From NCBI RefSeq assembly GCF_009720825.1, contig NZ_WNKY01000010.1:62001-126000 (forward strand): 64,000 nt of DNA, in the 5' to 3' direction. The DNA is from Duganella radicis. GTDB taxonomy: Bacteria > Pseudomonadota > Gammaproteobacteria > Burkholderiales > Burkholderiaceae_D. A program made the translations under genes and the position numbers. Positions 37,359 through 45,206 of this stretch are shown here, in pieces (position 1 is the stretch's first letter; every line of letters begins with the position of its first letter). The notes under the pieces are model-generated. The model did not search any database and was not told the origin of the DNA. It saw only the letters and a list, made by a program, of their open reading frames with translations.

Positions 37359-38465
37359 ATGAAAACCAAAGCAGCCGTTGCATGGCAAGCGGGCAAGCCG
37401 CTGACGATTGAAGAAGTCGAACTGGGCGGCCCGCGCGAAGGCGAGGTGCTGGTGGAAATCAAGGCCACCGGCATTTGCCACACCGATTACTACACCCTGT
37501 CCGGCGCCGATCCGGAAGGGATCTTCCCGGCCATTCTCGGCCATGAGGGCGCGGGCGTCGTGGTGGATGTCGGTCCCGGCGTCAAGTCGCTGAAAAAGGA
37601 CGACCACGTCATTCCGCTGTACACGCCGGAATGCCGCCAATGCAAATTCTGCCTCTCACGCAAGACCAATCTGTGCCAGGCCATCCGTGGCACGCAGGGC
37701 AAGGGCCTGATGCCTGACGCCACCAGCCGTTTCTCGCTGGACGGCAAGCCGATCTTCCACTACATGGGCACCTCCACCTTCTCCAACTACATCGTGGTGC
37801 CGGAGATCGCCTTGGCCAAAATCCGCCCCGATGCGCCGTTCGATAAAGTTTGCTATATTGGTTGCGGCGTGACCACCGGCGTGGGCGCGGTGCTGTTCAC
37901 CGCCAAGGTGGAGGCGGGCGCCAATGTGGTGGTGTTCGGCCTGGGTGGCATCGGCCTGAATGTCATTCAAGCGGCCAAAATGGTGGGCGCGGACAAGATC
38001 ATCGGCGTTGATATCAATCCGGCGCGCGAAGCGATGGCGCGCAAGTTCGGCATGACGCACTTCATCAATCCGGACCAGGTGGAGAATGTGGTGGACCACA
38101 TCATCCAGCTGACCGACGGCGGCGCCGACTACAGCTTCGAGTGCGTCGGCAACACCACGCTGATGCGCCAGGCGCTGGAGTGCTGCCACAAGGGCTGGGG
38201 CAAGTCCATCATCATTGGCGTGGCGGCCGCGGGGCAGGAGATTTCCACCCGTCCGTTCCAGCTGGTGACCGGGCGCGAGTGGAAGGGCTCGGCTTTCGGC
38301 GGCGCGCGCGGCCGCACCGATGTGCCGAAGATCGTCGACTGGTACATGGAAGGCAAGCTCAACATCGACGACCTGATCACCCACCGTTTGAAACTGGACG
38401 ACATCAACCAAGGCTTCGATCTGATGAAGAGCGGCGAATCGATCCGCTCCGTCGTGCTGTATTAA
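37359..38465 (+). CDS. frmA: S-(hydroxymethyl)glutathione dehydrogenase / class III alcohol dehydrogenase
   Basis: A 368-residue zinc enzyme for glutathione-dependent formaldehyde oxidation. The catalytic zinc site is in [12 protein letters not shown] and [12 protein letters not shown]; the structural zinc Cys cluster is [15 protein letters not shown]. The NAD motif is [13 protein letters not shown], and [16 protein letters not shown] near the end marks class III. AAAGGAG precedes ATG 37359. A separate FrmB esterase is not nearby. Confidence 0.96.
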   Translation: MKTKAAVAWQAGKPLTIEEVELGGPREGEVLVEIKATGICHTDYYTLSGADPEGIFPAILGHEGAGVVVDVGPGVKSLKKDDHVIPLYTPECRQCKFCLSRKTNLCQAIRGTQGKGLMPDATSRFSLDGKPIFHYMGTSTFSNYIVVPEIALAKIRPDAPFDKVCYIGCGVTTGVGAVLFTAKVEAGANVVVFGLGGIGLNVIQAAKMVGADKIIGVDINPAREAMARKFGMTHFINPDQVENVVDHIIQLTDGGADYSFECVGNTTLMRQALECCHKGWGKSIIIGVAAAGQEISTRPFQLVTGREWKGSAFGGARGRTDVPKIVDWYMEGKLNIDDLITHRLKLDDINQGFDLMKSGESIRSVVLY

Positions 38466-38470
38466 GCCCG

Positions 38471-38530
38471 GATGGATGTAGAAAAAAAGTTCTAGACAGC
38501 GCGATCTAGATAACTTATTCTACATCCATC
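38471..38530. promoter_or_regulatory. Nested dyad upstream of the M56 peptidase gene
   Basis: The outer arms 38471-38483 and 38518-38530 (GATGGATGTAGAA/TTCTACATCCATC) are perfect 13-bp inverted repeats. Inside, TCTAGA occurs at 38491-38496 and 38505-38510, flanked by AAGT and TAACTT, which extends the symmetry with small bulges. It fills the gap between frmA and the BlaR1-like gene, so it may be an operator or a long hairpin attenuator. Confidence 0.7.
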
Positions 38531-38546
38531 ATTTGGGAGTGCGGCA

Positions 38547-40625
38547 ATGGAACTACAACTCGCTACTTTGGTGCCAGCCACCGGCTGGGCGCTGCTGCAT
38601 TTCGTCTGGCAGGGCTTGCTGATCGGCTGGGCCGTCACGCTGGCCATGCATGTGCTGCGCAAGGCGCGTCCGCAGACGCGCTACGCCATCGCCTGCGGCG
38701 CCATGCTGCTGTGCGCGGCGCTGCCGTTGTCGAGCATTCTGACGCAGTTGGCGGACGGGCGCGCCGCCGTCCACGAGACCGTTACCACCACCATCAGCAC
38801 CGATGCCGACGGCCAGCGCTCGATTGCGCTGTCGATCGTCGCGCCGGCCGCGCAAGCGGTCATCGGCAATGCCACGCTGGAGGCGGGGTATGGCGTGCTG
38901 CGCCGGCAACTGCCGTGGATCGTCGGCCTGTGGCTGGCGGGAGCGGCGCTGATGGCGCTGCGCCTGGCGATCGGCCTGAAGTGGGTGGCCGACCGCACGC
39001 GGCAGGACGAATACAGCACCAATCCCTACTGGCAGCGCCGCTTGTCCGAACTGGCGCGCCGCTTTGGCATCGAGACGCACGTGCGGCTGGGCGTGGCCGG
39101 GAAACTCGACAGCCCGATCACCGCCGGCTGCTGGAAACCCATCGTGCTGGTGCCGGCCGCGCTGGTCACCGGCATGCCGGCCGATTTGCTGGAGGCGCTG
39201 TTGGCGCATGAACTGGCGCACATCAAGCGTCACGACTACTTCGTGAACCTCATACAAAGCGCGATCGAAATCGTGCTGTTCTATCACCCTAGTGTTTGGG
39301 CTATATCGCGCAGGATACGGATCGAGCGGGAACAAATCGCCGACGACCTGGCAGTCGAGATGGTCGGCCAGCCGCACAAGCTGGCGCAAGCCCTGTCGCA
39401 ACTGGATCGCTTTCAGTTCGACACTACACAACTAGCCCATGCGGCTCACGGAGGAAATCTCATGTCTCGTATTAAACGCCTGCTGCGTCCCGATGTTGAA
39501 CCGGTTAGCTGGAAGATGGCCATGCCGCTGGCCGGCCTGCTGGCGGCCGGCGCTGTGCTGTATGCCCACGCCGCCCCGCAGCCGCCGGAACCGCCAGCCC
39601 CGCCGGAACCGCCTGCTCTGGTAGAGCCGGCCGCGCCACCAGCCCCGCCGGCGGCGCCGGCATTGCCGAAGACGCCCGAACCGGAAGCTGTGCCTGCGCT
39701 GCCGGCCGTGCCTGCGCTGCCGGCGGTACCCGCGCCGCCAGCGCCGCCGTCGCCGATGGCGCACCCGGCGCCAATGGCTGCCCCCGCTCCGATGGCCGCA
39801 CCGGTGCCGGCAGCGGTGCCTGCCCCGCCGGCCGAGCCGGTCCGCGTCAATTACGACCGCGCCACTATCACACAGATCTCGGACCATAAAGGCAGCTATG
39901 CCATCGTGCACGCCAACCGCGACGCCATCACCGTGTCGGCCGACACCAGGGATATTCGCAAAGTGGCGGAACTGCGCAAAACCGTGAAGGGCGATTTCCT
40001 GTGGTTCCGCGAGGGCGGCAAGACCTACCTGATCCAGGACGCGGGCGTGCTGGCCAAGGTGGATGCCGCCTGGGTGCCGGTCAACAATATCGGCGAGCAG
40101 ATGGATGCGCAGGGCAAGAAAATGGAAGCGCAAGGCAAGATCATGAACGCCATCGGCGAAGAGATGAACACCGCCGCCAACCAGTTCAGCAAGCAGGCCG
40201 AGCGCGAAGCCTCGGTGCACCAGCGCCAGATGGAGCAGGTGGGGCGCGAGCAGGAAAAAGTCGCCCGCCGAATGGATCAGGCCGCGCGTGAAGTGGCCGC
40301 TGACAATACGCCTGAAAAAGCGCGTGAATTCGCGAAGAAAATGGCGCAGCTGCAAGCGGAAATGGCGCCGCTGCAAAAGCAGATGGCGGAATACCAGCGC
40401 GAGCTGAGCAGCAAGATGGCCAAGCTGCACGGCCAGGATGGCCCGATGACGGCGCTGAACCAGAAAATGGCCGAAGCCAGCCGTCCGATGGGCGAACTGA
40501 ACCTGCGCATGGGCGAGCTCAACCTGAAACATGCCGACGCCGTGCGCGAGGCCGAGCGCGTGCTGAAATCGCTGATGCAGGAGAGCTTGCAAAACGGTAA
40601 AGCCGTTCCCGCACCGTCGGCCTGA
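38547..40625 (+). CDS. M56-family (BlaR1/MecR1-like) membrane metallopeptidase
   Basis: A 692-residue protein. The N-terminal 300 residues hold TM helices and the zinc motif HELAH at 221-225 (LLAHELAHIKRHDY), typical of BlaR1-type sensors. A fourth TM near 325-340 (MAMPLAGLLAAGAVLYA) is followed by a Pro/Ala-rich linker (about 345-430) with repeated PPxPPxPP and APMAAP units. A soluble C-terminal part with a long charged, Met-rich coiled coil (about 510-690) replaces the penicillin-binding domain of BlaR1. No BlaI-type repressor gene is adjacent. GGGAG precedes ATG 38547. Confidence 0.88.
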   Translation: MELQLATLVPATGWALLHFVWQGLLIGWAVTLAMHVLRKARPQTRYAIACGAMLLCAALPLSSILTQLADGRAAVHETVTTTISTDADGQRSIALSIVAPAAQAVIGNATLEAGYGVLRRQLPWIVGLWLAGAALMALRLAIGLKWVADRTRQDEYSTNPYWQRRLSELARRFGIETHVRLGVAGKLDSPITAGCWKPIVLVPAALVTGMPADLLEALLAHELAHIKRHDYFVNLIQSAIEIVLFYHPSVWAISRRIRIEREQIADDLAVEMVGQPHKLAQALSQLDRFQFDTTQLAHAAHGGNLMSRIKRLLRPDVEPVSWKMAMPLAGLLAAGAVLYAHAAPQPPEPPAPPEPPALVEPAAPPAPPAAPALPKTPEPEAVPALPAVPALPAVPAPPAPPSPMAHPAPMAAPAPMAAPVPAAVPAPPAEPVRVNYDRATITQISDHKGSYAIVHANRDAITVSADTRDIRKVAELRKTVKGDFLWFREGGKTYLIQDAGVLAKVDAAWVPVNNIGEQMDAQGKKMEAQGKIMNAIGEEMNTAANQFSKQAEREASVHQRQMEQVGREQEKVARRMDQAAREVAADNTPEKAREFAKKMAQLQAEMAPLQKQMAEYQRELSSKMAKLHGQDGPMTALNQKMAEASRPMGELNLRMGELNLKHADAVREAERVLKSLMQESLQNGKAVPAPSA

Positions 40626-40631
40626 TGACAC

Positions 40632-40656
40632 GCATCCCGGTATAATCACGGGATGC
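40632..40656 (+). promoter_or_regulatory. Hairpin with TATAAT in its loop over the uvrD start codon
   Basis: GCATCCCG (40632-40639) pairs with CGGGATGC (40649-40656), enclosing a 9-nt loop with a perfect TATAAT at 40641-40646. The uvrD ATG (40653) lies in the right arm, 6 nt after the -10. No good -35 is seen. Confidence 0.5.
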
Positions 40657-42947
40657 ACAATCTTCTTCACAATCTCAACGACGAGCAGCTTGCCGCCGTC
40701 ACCTTGCCCGCCCAGAGCGCCCTGATCCTGGCGGGCGCCGGTTCCGGTAAAACCCGCGTCCTGACCACCCGTATCGCCTGGCTGATTCAAACCGGCCAGG
40801 TGTCGCCCTCCGGCATCCTGGCGGTGACCTTTACCAACAAGGCCGCCAAGGAAATGCTGACCCGCCTGTCCGCCATGTTGCCGATCAATACGCGCGGCAT
40901 GTGGATCGGCACCTTCCACGGCCTGTGCAACCGCCTGCTGCGCACCCATCACCGCGACGCCGCGCTGCCGCAGACCTTCCAGATTCTCGACACGCAAGAC
41001 CAGTTGTCCGCCATCAAGCGCCTGCTGAAAGCGCACAACGTCGACGACGAGAAGTTCCCGCCGAAAGACGTGATGTACTTCATCAACGGCGCCAAGGACT
41101 CGGGCCTGCGCGCGCACGATATCGAGCCGTACAACGCCGACGAGCGCAAGAAGGTGGAACTGTACCAGCTGTACGACGAGCAATGCCAGCGCGAAGGCGT
41201 GGTCGATTTTGCCGAGCTGCTGCTGCGCACCTACGAGCTGCTGAGCCGCAACCAGCCGCTGCGCGAACACTACCAGCAGCGCTTCCAGCACATTCTGGTC
41301 GACGAGTTCCAGGATACCAACGACCTGCAATACAAATGGCTCAAGCTGATGGCCGGGCAGGGCGGCCACAACGGCGGCGTGCTGTTTGCCGTCGGCGACG
41401 ACGACCAGTCGATCTACGCCTTCCGCGGCGCCAACGTCGGCAATATGAGCGCCTTCGAGCGCGAGTTCAACGTCAGGAATCTGATCAAGCTGGAGCAGAA
41501 CTACCGCTCGCACGGCCACATCCTGGACGCCGCCAACGTGCTGATCGCCAACAACAGCAAGCGCCTCGGCAAGAACCTGCGCACCGACGCCGGCCATGGC
41601 GAGCAGGTGCGTGTGTACGAGGCCAACTCGGACCTGTCCGAAGCGTCGTGGATCATCGAGGAAACCAGGAACCTGATCCATGACGGCGCCTCGCGCAGCG
41701 AAATCGCCGTGCTGTACCGCTCGAATGCGCAATCGCGCGTGATCGAGCATGCGCTGTTCTCGGCCGGCATTCCGTACCACGTGTACGGCGGCCTGCGTTA
41801 CTTCCAGCGCGCCGAGGTGAAGCACGCCATCGCCTATTTGCAGCTGATGGACAATCCGCACAACGATTCCGCCTTCCTGCGCGTGGTGAATTTCCCGGCG
41901 CGCGGCATCGGCGTGCGGTCGATCGAGACGCTGCAAGCGGCCGCCGACCAGTACGGCATTTCGCTGTACGCGGCCGTGCCTTACGTCACCGGCAAGGCCG
42001 GCACGGCGCTGTCCGGTTTCGTCAAGCTGATCGAGGGCACGCGCTTTGAAACGCAGCAGATGTCGTTGCCGGAACTGGTGCGCGTGGTGCTGGAACAGTC
42101 CACCCTGCTGGCGCACTACGCCACCGAAAAAGAAGGCGCCGACCGCATCGAAAACCTGGAGCAGATGGTCAGCGCCGCCACCCAGTTCCTGTCGGAAGAG
42201 GGTTACGGCCAAGGCGCGCCGGCGCATCTCGGCCCGCAGGCGCAGGCTTCGGCCGGCGCGGCGGTGGTCAACCAGGATGGCTTGGAAATCATCGACGCCG
42301 ATGCGCCGCTGTCGACCGTGATGTCACCGCTGTCGGCCTTCCTGTCGCACGCCTCGCTGGAGGCCGGCGACAACCAGGCCACCATTGGCCAGGAAGCGGT
42401 GCAGATGATGACGGTACACTCGGCCAAGGGGCTGGAGTTCAACAATGTCTTCATCACCGGGTTGGAGGAGGGCTTGTTCCCGCACGAGAGCAGCTCGCGC
42501 GAGCACGATGGCGTGGAAGAGGAACGCCGCCTGATGTACGTGGCCATCACGCGCGCGCGCCAGCGCCTGTACCTGAGCTTTGCGCAAACGCGCATGCTGC
42601 ACGGCCAGACCCGCTACAACATGAAGTCGCGCTTCTTTGACGAGTTGCCGGAGGATGCGCTGAAATGGCTGACACCGAAAGTGCAGCCGAGCTGGTTCGG
42701 CGCGAAGAAATCGGCGTGGGACGAGGCGCCGCTGGTCGGTTCGGACCGGGCGCTGGCGCAGCAGATTGCCAACAAATCGTCCGGCAGCGGCTGGCGTATC
42801 GGTGAATCGGTGGCGCACGCCAAGTTCGGCGAGGGCGTGATTGTCAACATCGAGGGCAGCGGCAACAACGCCCGCGCCCAAATCAACTTCGGCAGCTCAG
42901 GCATGAAGGTGCTGGACCTGAGCATCGCCAAACTGGATCGCCTTTAA
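40653..42947 (+). CDS. uvrD: ATP-dependent DNA helicase UvrD
   Basis: A 764-residue SF1A helicase for nucleotide excision and mismatch repair. Walker A is LILAGAGSGKTRVLTTRI. Other motifs include VTFTNKAAKEM (Ia), ILVDEFQDTN (II, DEFQ), VGDDDQSIYAFRGA (III), LEQNYRS (IV), VMTVHSAKGLEF-like MMTVHSAKGLEFNNVF (V) and YVAITRARQRLYL (VI). The C-terminus resembles the RNA polymerase-binding Tudor-like end. No Shine-Dalgarno sequence precedes the ATG. Its stop overlaps the convergent BPSS1780-type gene by 4 nt. Confidence 0.96.
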   Translation: MHNLLHNLNDEQLAAVTLPAQSALILAGAGSGKTRVLTTRIAWLIQTGQVSPSGILAVTFTNKAAKEMLTRLSAMLPINTRGMWIGTFHGLCNRLLRTHHRDAALPQTFQILDTQDQLSAIKRLLKAHNVDDEKFPPKDVMYFINGAKDSGLRAHDIEPYNADERKKVELYQLYDEQCQREGVVDFAELLLRTYELLSRNQPLREHYQQRFQHILVDEFQDTNDLQYKWLKLMAGQGGHNGGVLFAVGDDDQSIYAFRGANVGNMSAFEREFNVRNLIKLEQNYRSHGHILDAANVLIANNSKRLGKNLRTDAGHGEQVRVYEANSDLSEASWIIEETRNLIHDGASRSEIAVLYRSNAQSRVIEHALFSAGIPYHVYGGLRYFQRAEVKHAIAYLQLMDNPHNDSAFLRVVNFPARGIGVRSIETLQAAADQYGISLYAAVPYVTGKAGTALSGFVKLIEGTRFETQQMSLPELVRVVLEQSTLLAHYATEKEGADRIENLEQMVSAATQFLSEEGYGQGAPAHLGPQAQASAGAAVVNQDGLEIIDADAPLSTVMSPLSAFLSHASLEAGDNQATIGQEAVQMMTVHSAKGLEFNNVFITGLEEGLFPHESSSREHDGVEEERRLMYVAITRARQRLYLSFAQTRMLHGQTRYNMKSRFFDELPEDALKWLTPKVQPSWFGAKKSAWDEAPLVGSDRALAQQIANKSSGSGWRIGESVAHAKFGEGVIVNIEGSGNNARAQINFGSSGMKVLDLSIAKLDRL

Positions 42948-43714
42948 ACTTTGGGTGGCTGGTCCGCCGTCCGCGGCGGACCAAAAATCTGCACGTAGGC
43001 CGAGTACAGCGTGCAGTGAACCAGTACCAGCGAGATCAGGAACAGGGTGAAAATGCCAGCCACGCCCAGTTGCGTCACGCCCAGCACCAGCACCACGATC
43101 TGCACGCCGATGAAGTAGATCAGGTGCAAAATCGCCACCGCGCTGAAAAACGGCTTGAGCGCGCGCAACACCGCCACCACGCTGAAGAACAGCGCCTTGT
43201 TCAGCACCATCTTCTGCCAGAAAATCAGTGGCGCCGCCAGCGAGGTCAGCATCCATCCCGTCATGTACAGCAGCGAGCCGGTCAGCAAGCCGCCGAACAG
43301 GCCTTCCACATCGCCCGGCTTGAGCACACCCTTGACCTGCGCCGCGCCCAGCGCTTCGAGCGCGTCGCCGGAGATGGCGTAGATCGCCAGCATGGCCAGC
43401 AGCATCAGCAGCAGATTCACCGCACCCACGCCCAGCAGATGCTTGCGCATCGGCGACTGAAAGCCGGCCAGCAGGAATTGCGGCATGGCGCGCCGGCCCT
43501 GATCGATCTCCGCACAGCCTTGCAGCAGGGCGACGCTGAACATCGGCATCAGCACGCACCACAGGATCTGGCCCAGGCCCGGCAGCAGCATGATGAACAG
43601 CGAAGCGAACATGCAGACGAACAGCAGCGCCATCATGCCGCCGGGCTGCTTGCGAAACAGCATCCAGCCTTGCTTGATCCAGTGCCAACCGGCGCGTGCG
43701 GGGAGTTTTTCCAT
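42944..43714 (-). CDS. BPSS1780-family integral membrane protein
   Basis: A 256-residue protein with about six hydrophobic helices (for example MALLFVCMFASLFIMLLPGLG, LLGVGAVNLLLMLLAMLAIY, LLTGSLLYMTGWMLTSLA). The N-terminal WHWIKQGWMLFRKQPGGMM is typical of this betaproteobacterial family of unknown function. It starts at 43714, overlapping the thrB stop by one base, so the two are coupled. It ends 4 nt inside convergent uvrD. Confidence 0.85.
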   Translation of the reverse strand: MEKLPARAGWHWIKQGWMLFRKQPGGMMALLFVCMFASLFIMLLPGLGQILWCVLMPMFSVALLQGCAEIDQGRRAMPQFLLAGFQSPMRKHLLGVGAVNLLLMLLAMLAIYAISGDALEALGAAQVKGVLKPGDVEGLFGGLLTGSLLYMTGWMLTSLAAPLIFWQKMVLNKALFFSVVAVLRALKPFFSAVAILHLIYFIGVQIVVLVLGVTQLGVAGIFTLFLISLVLVHCTLYSAYVQIFGPPRTADQPPKV

Positions 43715-44670
43715 CAGAACAATCCAGGTGCCGGGGTGGCGATACGTTCGCGCAGGATGCGCTCAAAGTGGGTCGGGTCGTGCGGGGTCAGCATTTCTGC
43801 CTCACGCGGCATGTAGTAGTCGTACAGGCGCGACAGCCAGAAGCGCAGGGCGCCGGCGCGCAGCATGGTTTGCCATGCGTGCGCTTCAGCGTCCGTGAAC
43901 GGCCGCACGGCGTGGTAGGCGTCCAGCATGGCGCGCACGCGCGCTGCGTCCAGCACGCCGGTTTCGAGGTCGATGCACCAGTCGTTGACGGTGACGGCCA
44001 CGTCGAACAGCCAGGTGTCGCAGCCGGCGAAGTAGAAGTCGAAGAAGCCGGTCAGTTTTTCGCCGACGAACATCACGTTGTTGCGGAACAGGTCGGCGTG
44101 TACCGGACCCGTTTGCAGCTGCTTGTAATGCTCGCAGGCGGCAAAGGTTTCCTGATAGTGCACTTCCGACTTGAGCAGCTGGGCCTTGTCTTCCGGGATG
44201 TAGGGCAGCACTTGCGGCGTGGTTTCATGCCACCAGTCGAGGCCGCGCAGATTGGGCTGGTGCAGCGGGTAGTCCAGGCCGGCGATATGCATCCTGGCCA
44301 GCATGGCGCCCACGGCCGCGCAATGCACCGGTTGCGGCGCCATCTGCGAGCGGCCTTCCAGCTTGCTGACGATGGAGGCCGGCTTGCCTTGCAGCGTGGT
44401 GACCAGCTCGCCTTTGTCGTTGGCGACCGGGTCCGGCACCAACACGCCGTGGCCGGCCAGGTGGCGCATCAATTTGAGGTAAAACGGCAGTTGCTCAAAC
44501 GACAGGTTTTCAAAGATGGTAAGCACGTATTCGCCGCGCTCGGTCGTCAGGAAGAAATTGCTGTTCTCGATGCCGGAACTGATGCCTTGAAGCCCGAGCG
44601 CTTTGCCGAGCGGGAATTGGGTAATCCACTGGGTGACATCCTCCAGCGATACCGGGGTAAAGACTGCCAT
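43714..44670 (-). CDS. thrB: Homoserine kinase (ThrB2 type)
   Basis: A 318-residue kinase of the aminoglycoside-phosphotransferase-like fold, the ThrB form of beta- and some gammaproteobacteria. It differs from the GHMP-kinase ThrB. N-terminal [26 protein letters not shown] carries the ATP-binding Lys-less strand pattern. The catalytic loop is [14 protein letters not shown] and the DFG-like site is [11 protein letters not shown]. It phosphorylates homoserine in threonine synthesis. The adjacent DUF2782 and polA genes are its usual betaproteobacterial neighbours. Confidence 0.93.
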   Translation of the reverse strand: MAVFTPVSLEDVTQWITQFPLGKALGLQGISSGIENSNFFLTTERGEYVLTIFENLSFEQLPFYLKLMRHLAGHGVLVPDPVANDKGELVTTLQGKPASIVSKLEGRSQMAPQPVHCAAVGAMLARMHIAGLDYPLHQPNLRGLDWWHETTPQVLPYIPEDKAQLLKSEVHYQETFAACEHYKQLQTGPVHADLFRNNVMFVGEKLTGFFDFYFAGCDTWLFDVAVTVNDWCIDLETGVLDAARVRAMLDAYHAVRPFTDAEAHAWQTMLRAGALRFWLSRLYDYYMPREAEMLTPHDPTHFERILRERIATPAPGLF

Positions 44671-44696
44671 GTGAAAGTTTGATGAGTTCGGTTTGG

Positions 44697-45098
44697 TTAT
44701 TTAACGGTGGGCGGAGGCGGTGGCGGCGTGTTGTCCTGCACGGCTTCTTCGTCCGGGGTTTTCTTTTTCTTCTTGCCGATGTCGAACTCCAGCACTGTCC
44801 ATTGCGGACCGCGGTTGTTACCGCTCATGGCGTCGCCAGGCAGGGCAGTGCCGACCGGATGGTTGGGACGCAGGGTATAGGTGCTCGGACCGCTTTTGAC
44901 GGTCGCTTCGGTGACATTGCCGCTGTTGTCGCGTTTTTCGGTGATTTTGCCTTCGGTTCCCGGTTTTGCCGTGACGGTGATCGGGTCTTCGGCGATTTCT
45001 TCGATCTTTTCCAGCTTGGGCGGCGCCTGGCTGGGCGTCGACTGGGCAAACGCCGCCTGGGCGGCCAGCGTCAGGAGGATGAGGGAAATGCGCTTCAT
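44697..45098 (-). CDS. Exported DUF2782-domain protein
   Basis: A 133-residue protein. The signal peptide is at 1-18 ([18 protein letters not shown]). The DUF2782 core follows: [20 protein letters not shown]...[29 protein letters not shown] basic [10 protein letters not shown] tail ends in a poly-Pro run. The start is set at ATG 45098 because this begins the signal peptide; a frame extending to 45197 adds unlike sequence. It is divergent from polA and just upstream of thrB. Function unknown. Confidence 0.88.
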   Translation of the reverse strand: MKRISLILLTLAAQAAFAQSTPSQAPPKLEKIEEIAEDPITVTAKPGTEGKITEKRDNSGNVTEATVKSGPSTYTLRPNHPVGTALPGDAMSGNNRGPQWTVLEFDIGKKKKKTPDEEAVQDNTPPPPPPTVK

Positions 45099-45151
45099 AA
45101 TGATCGCCTTTAGCAGGGAGGAGAACCTTGGAATTTTTTGTGTATGATCCA

Positions 45152-45180
45152 TTGTAACACCTGCGATAATGTTGCATTCA
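45152..45180 (+). promoter_or_regulatory. Sigma-70 promoter of polA
   Basis: TTGTAA (45152-45157), a 17-nt spacer, GATAAT (45175-45180). The predicted start at about 45187 leaves a 20-nt leader to the polA ATG at 45207. Confidence 0.65.
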
Positions 45181-45206
45181 CGCCCAAGCACCCTCACTTA
45201 GTACTT

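Noticed and set aside
39432..42227. Long minus-strand open frame (931 codons) opposite the M56 and uvrD genes
   Set aside because: It is the antisense shadow of two genes with clear motifs; high GC keeps opposite frames open. Its translation is low-complexity His/Arg/Gly-rich sequence with no domain.
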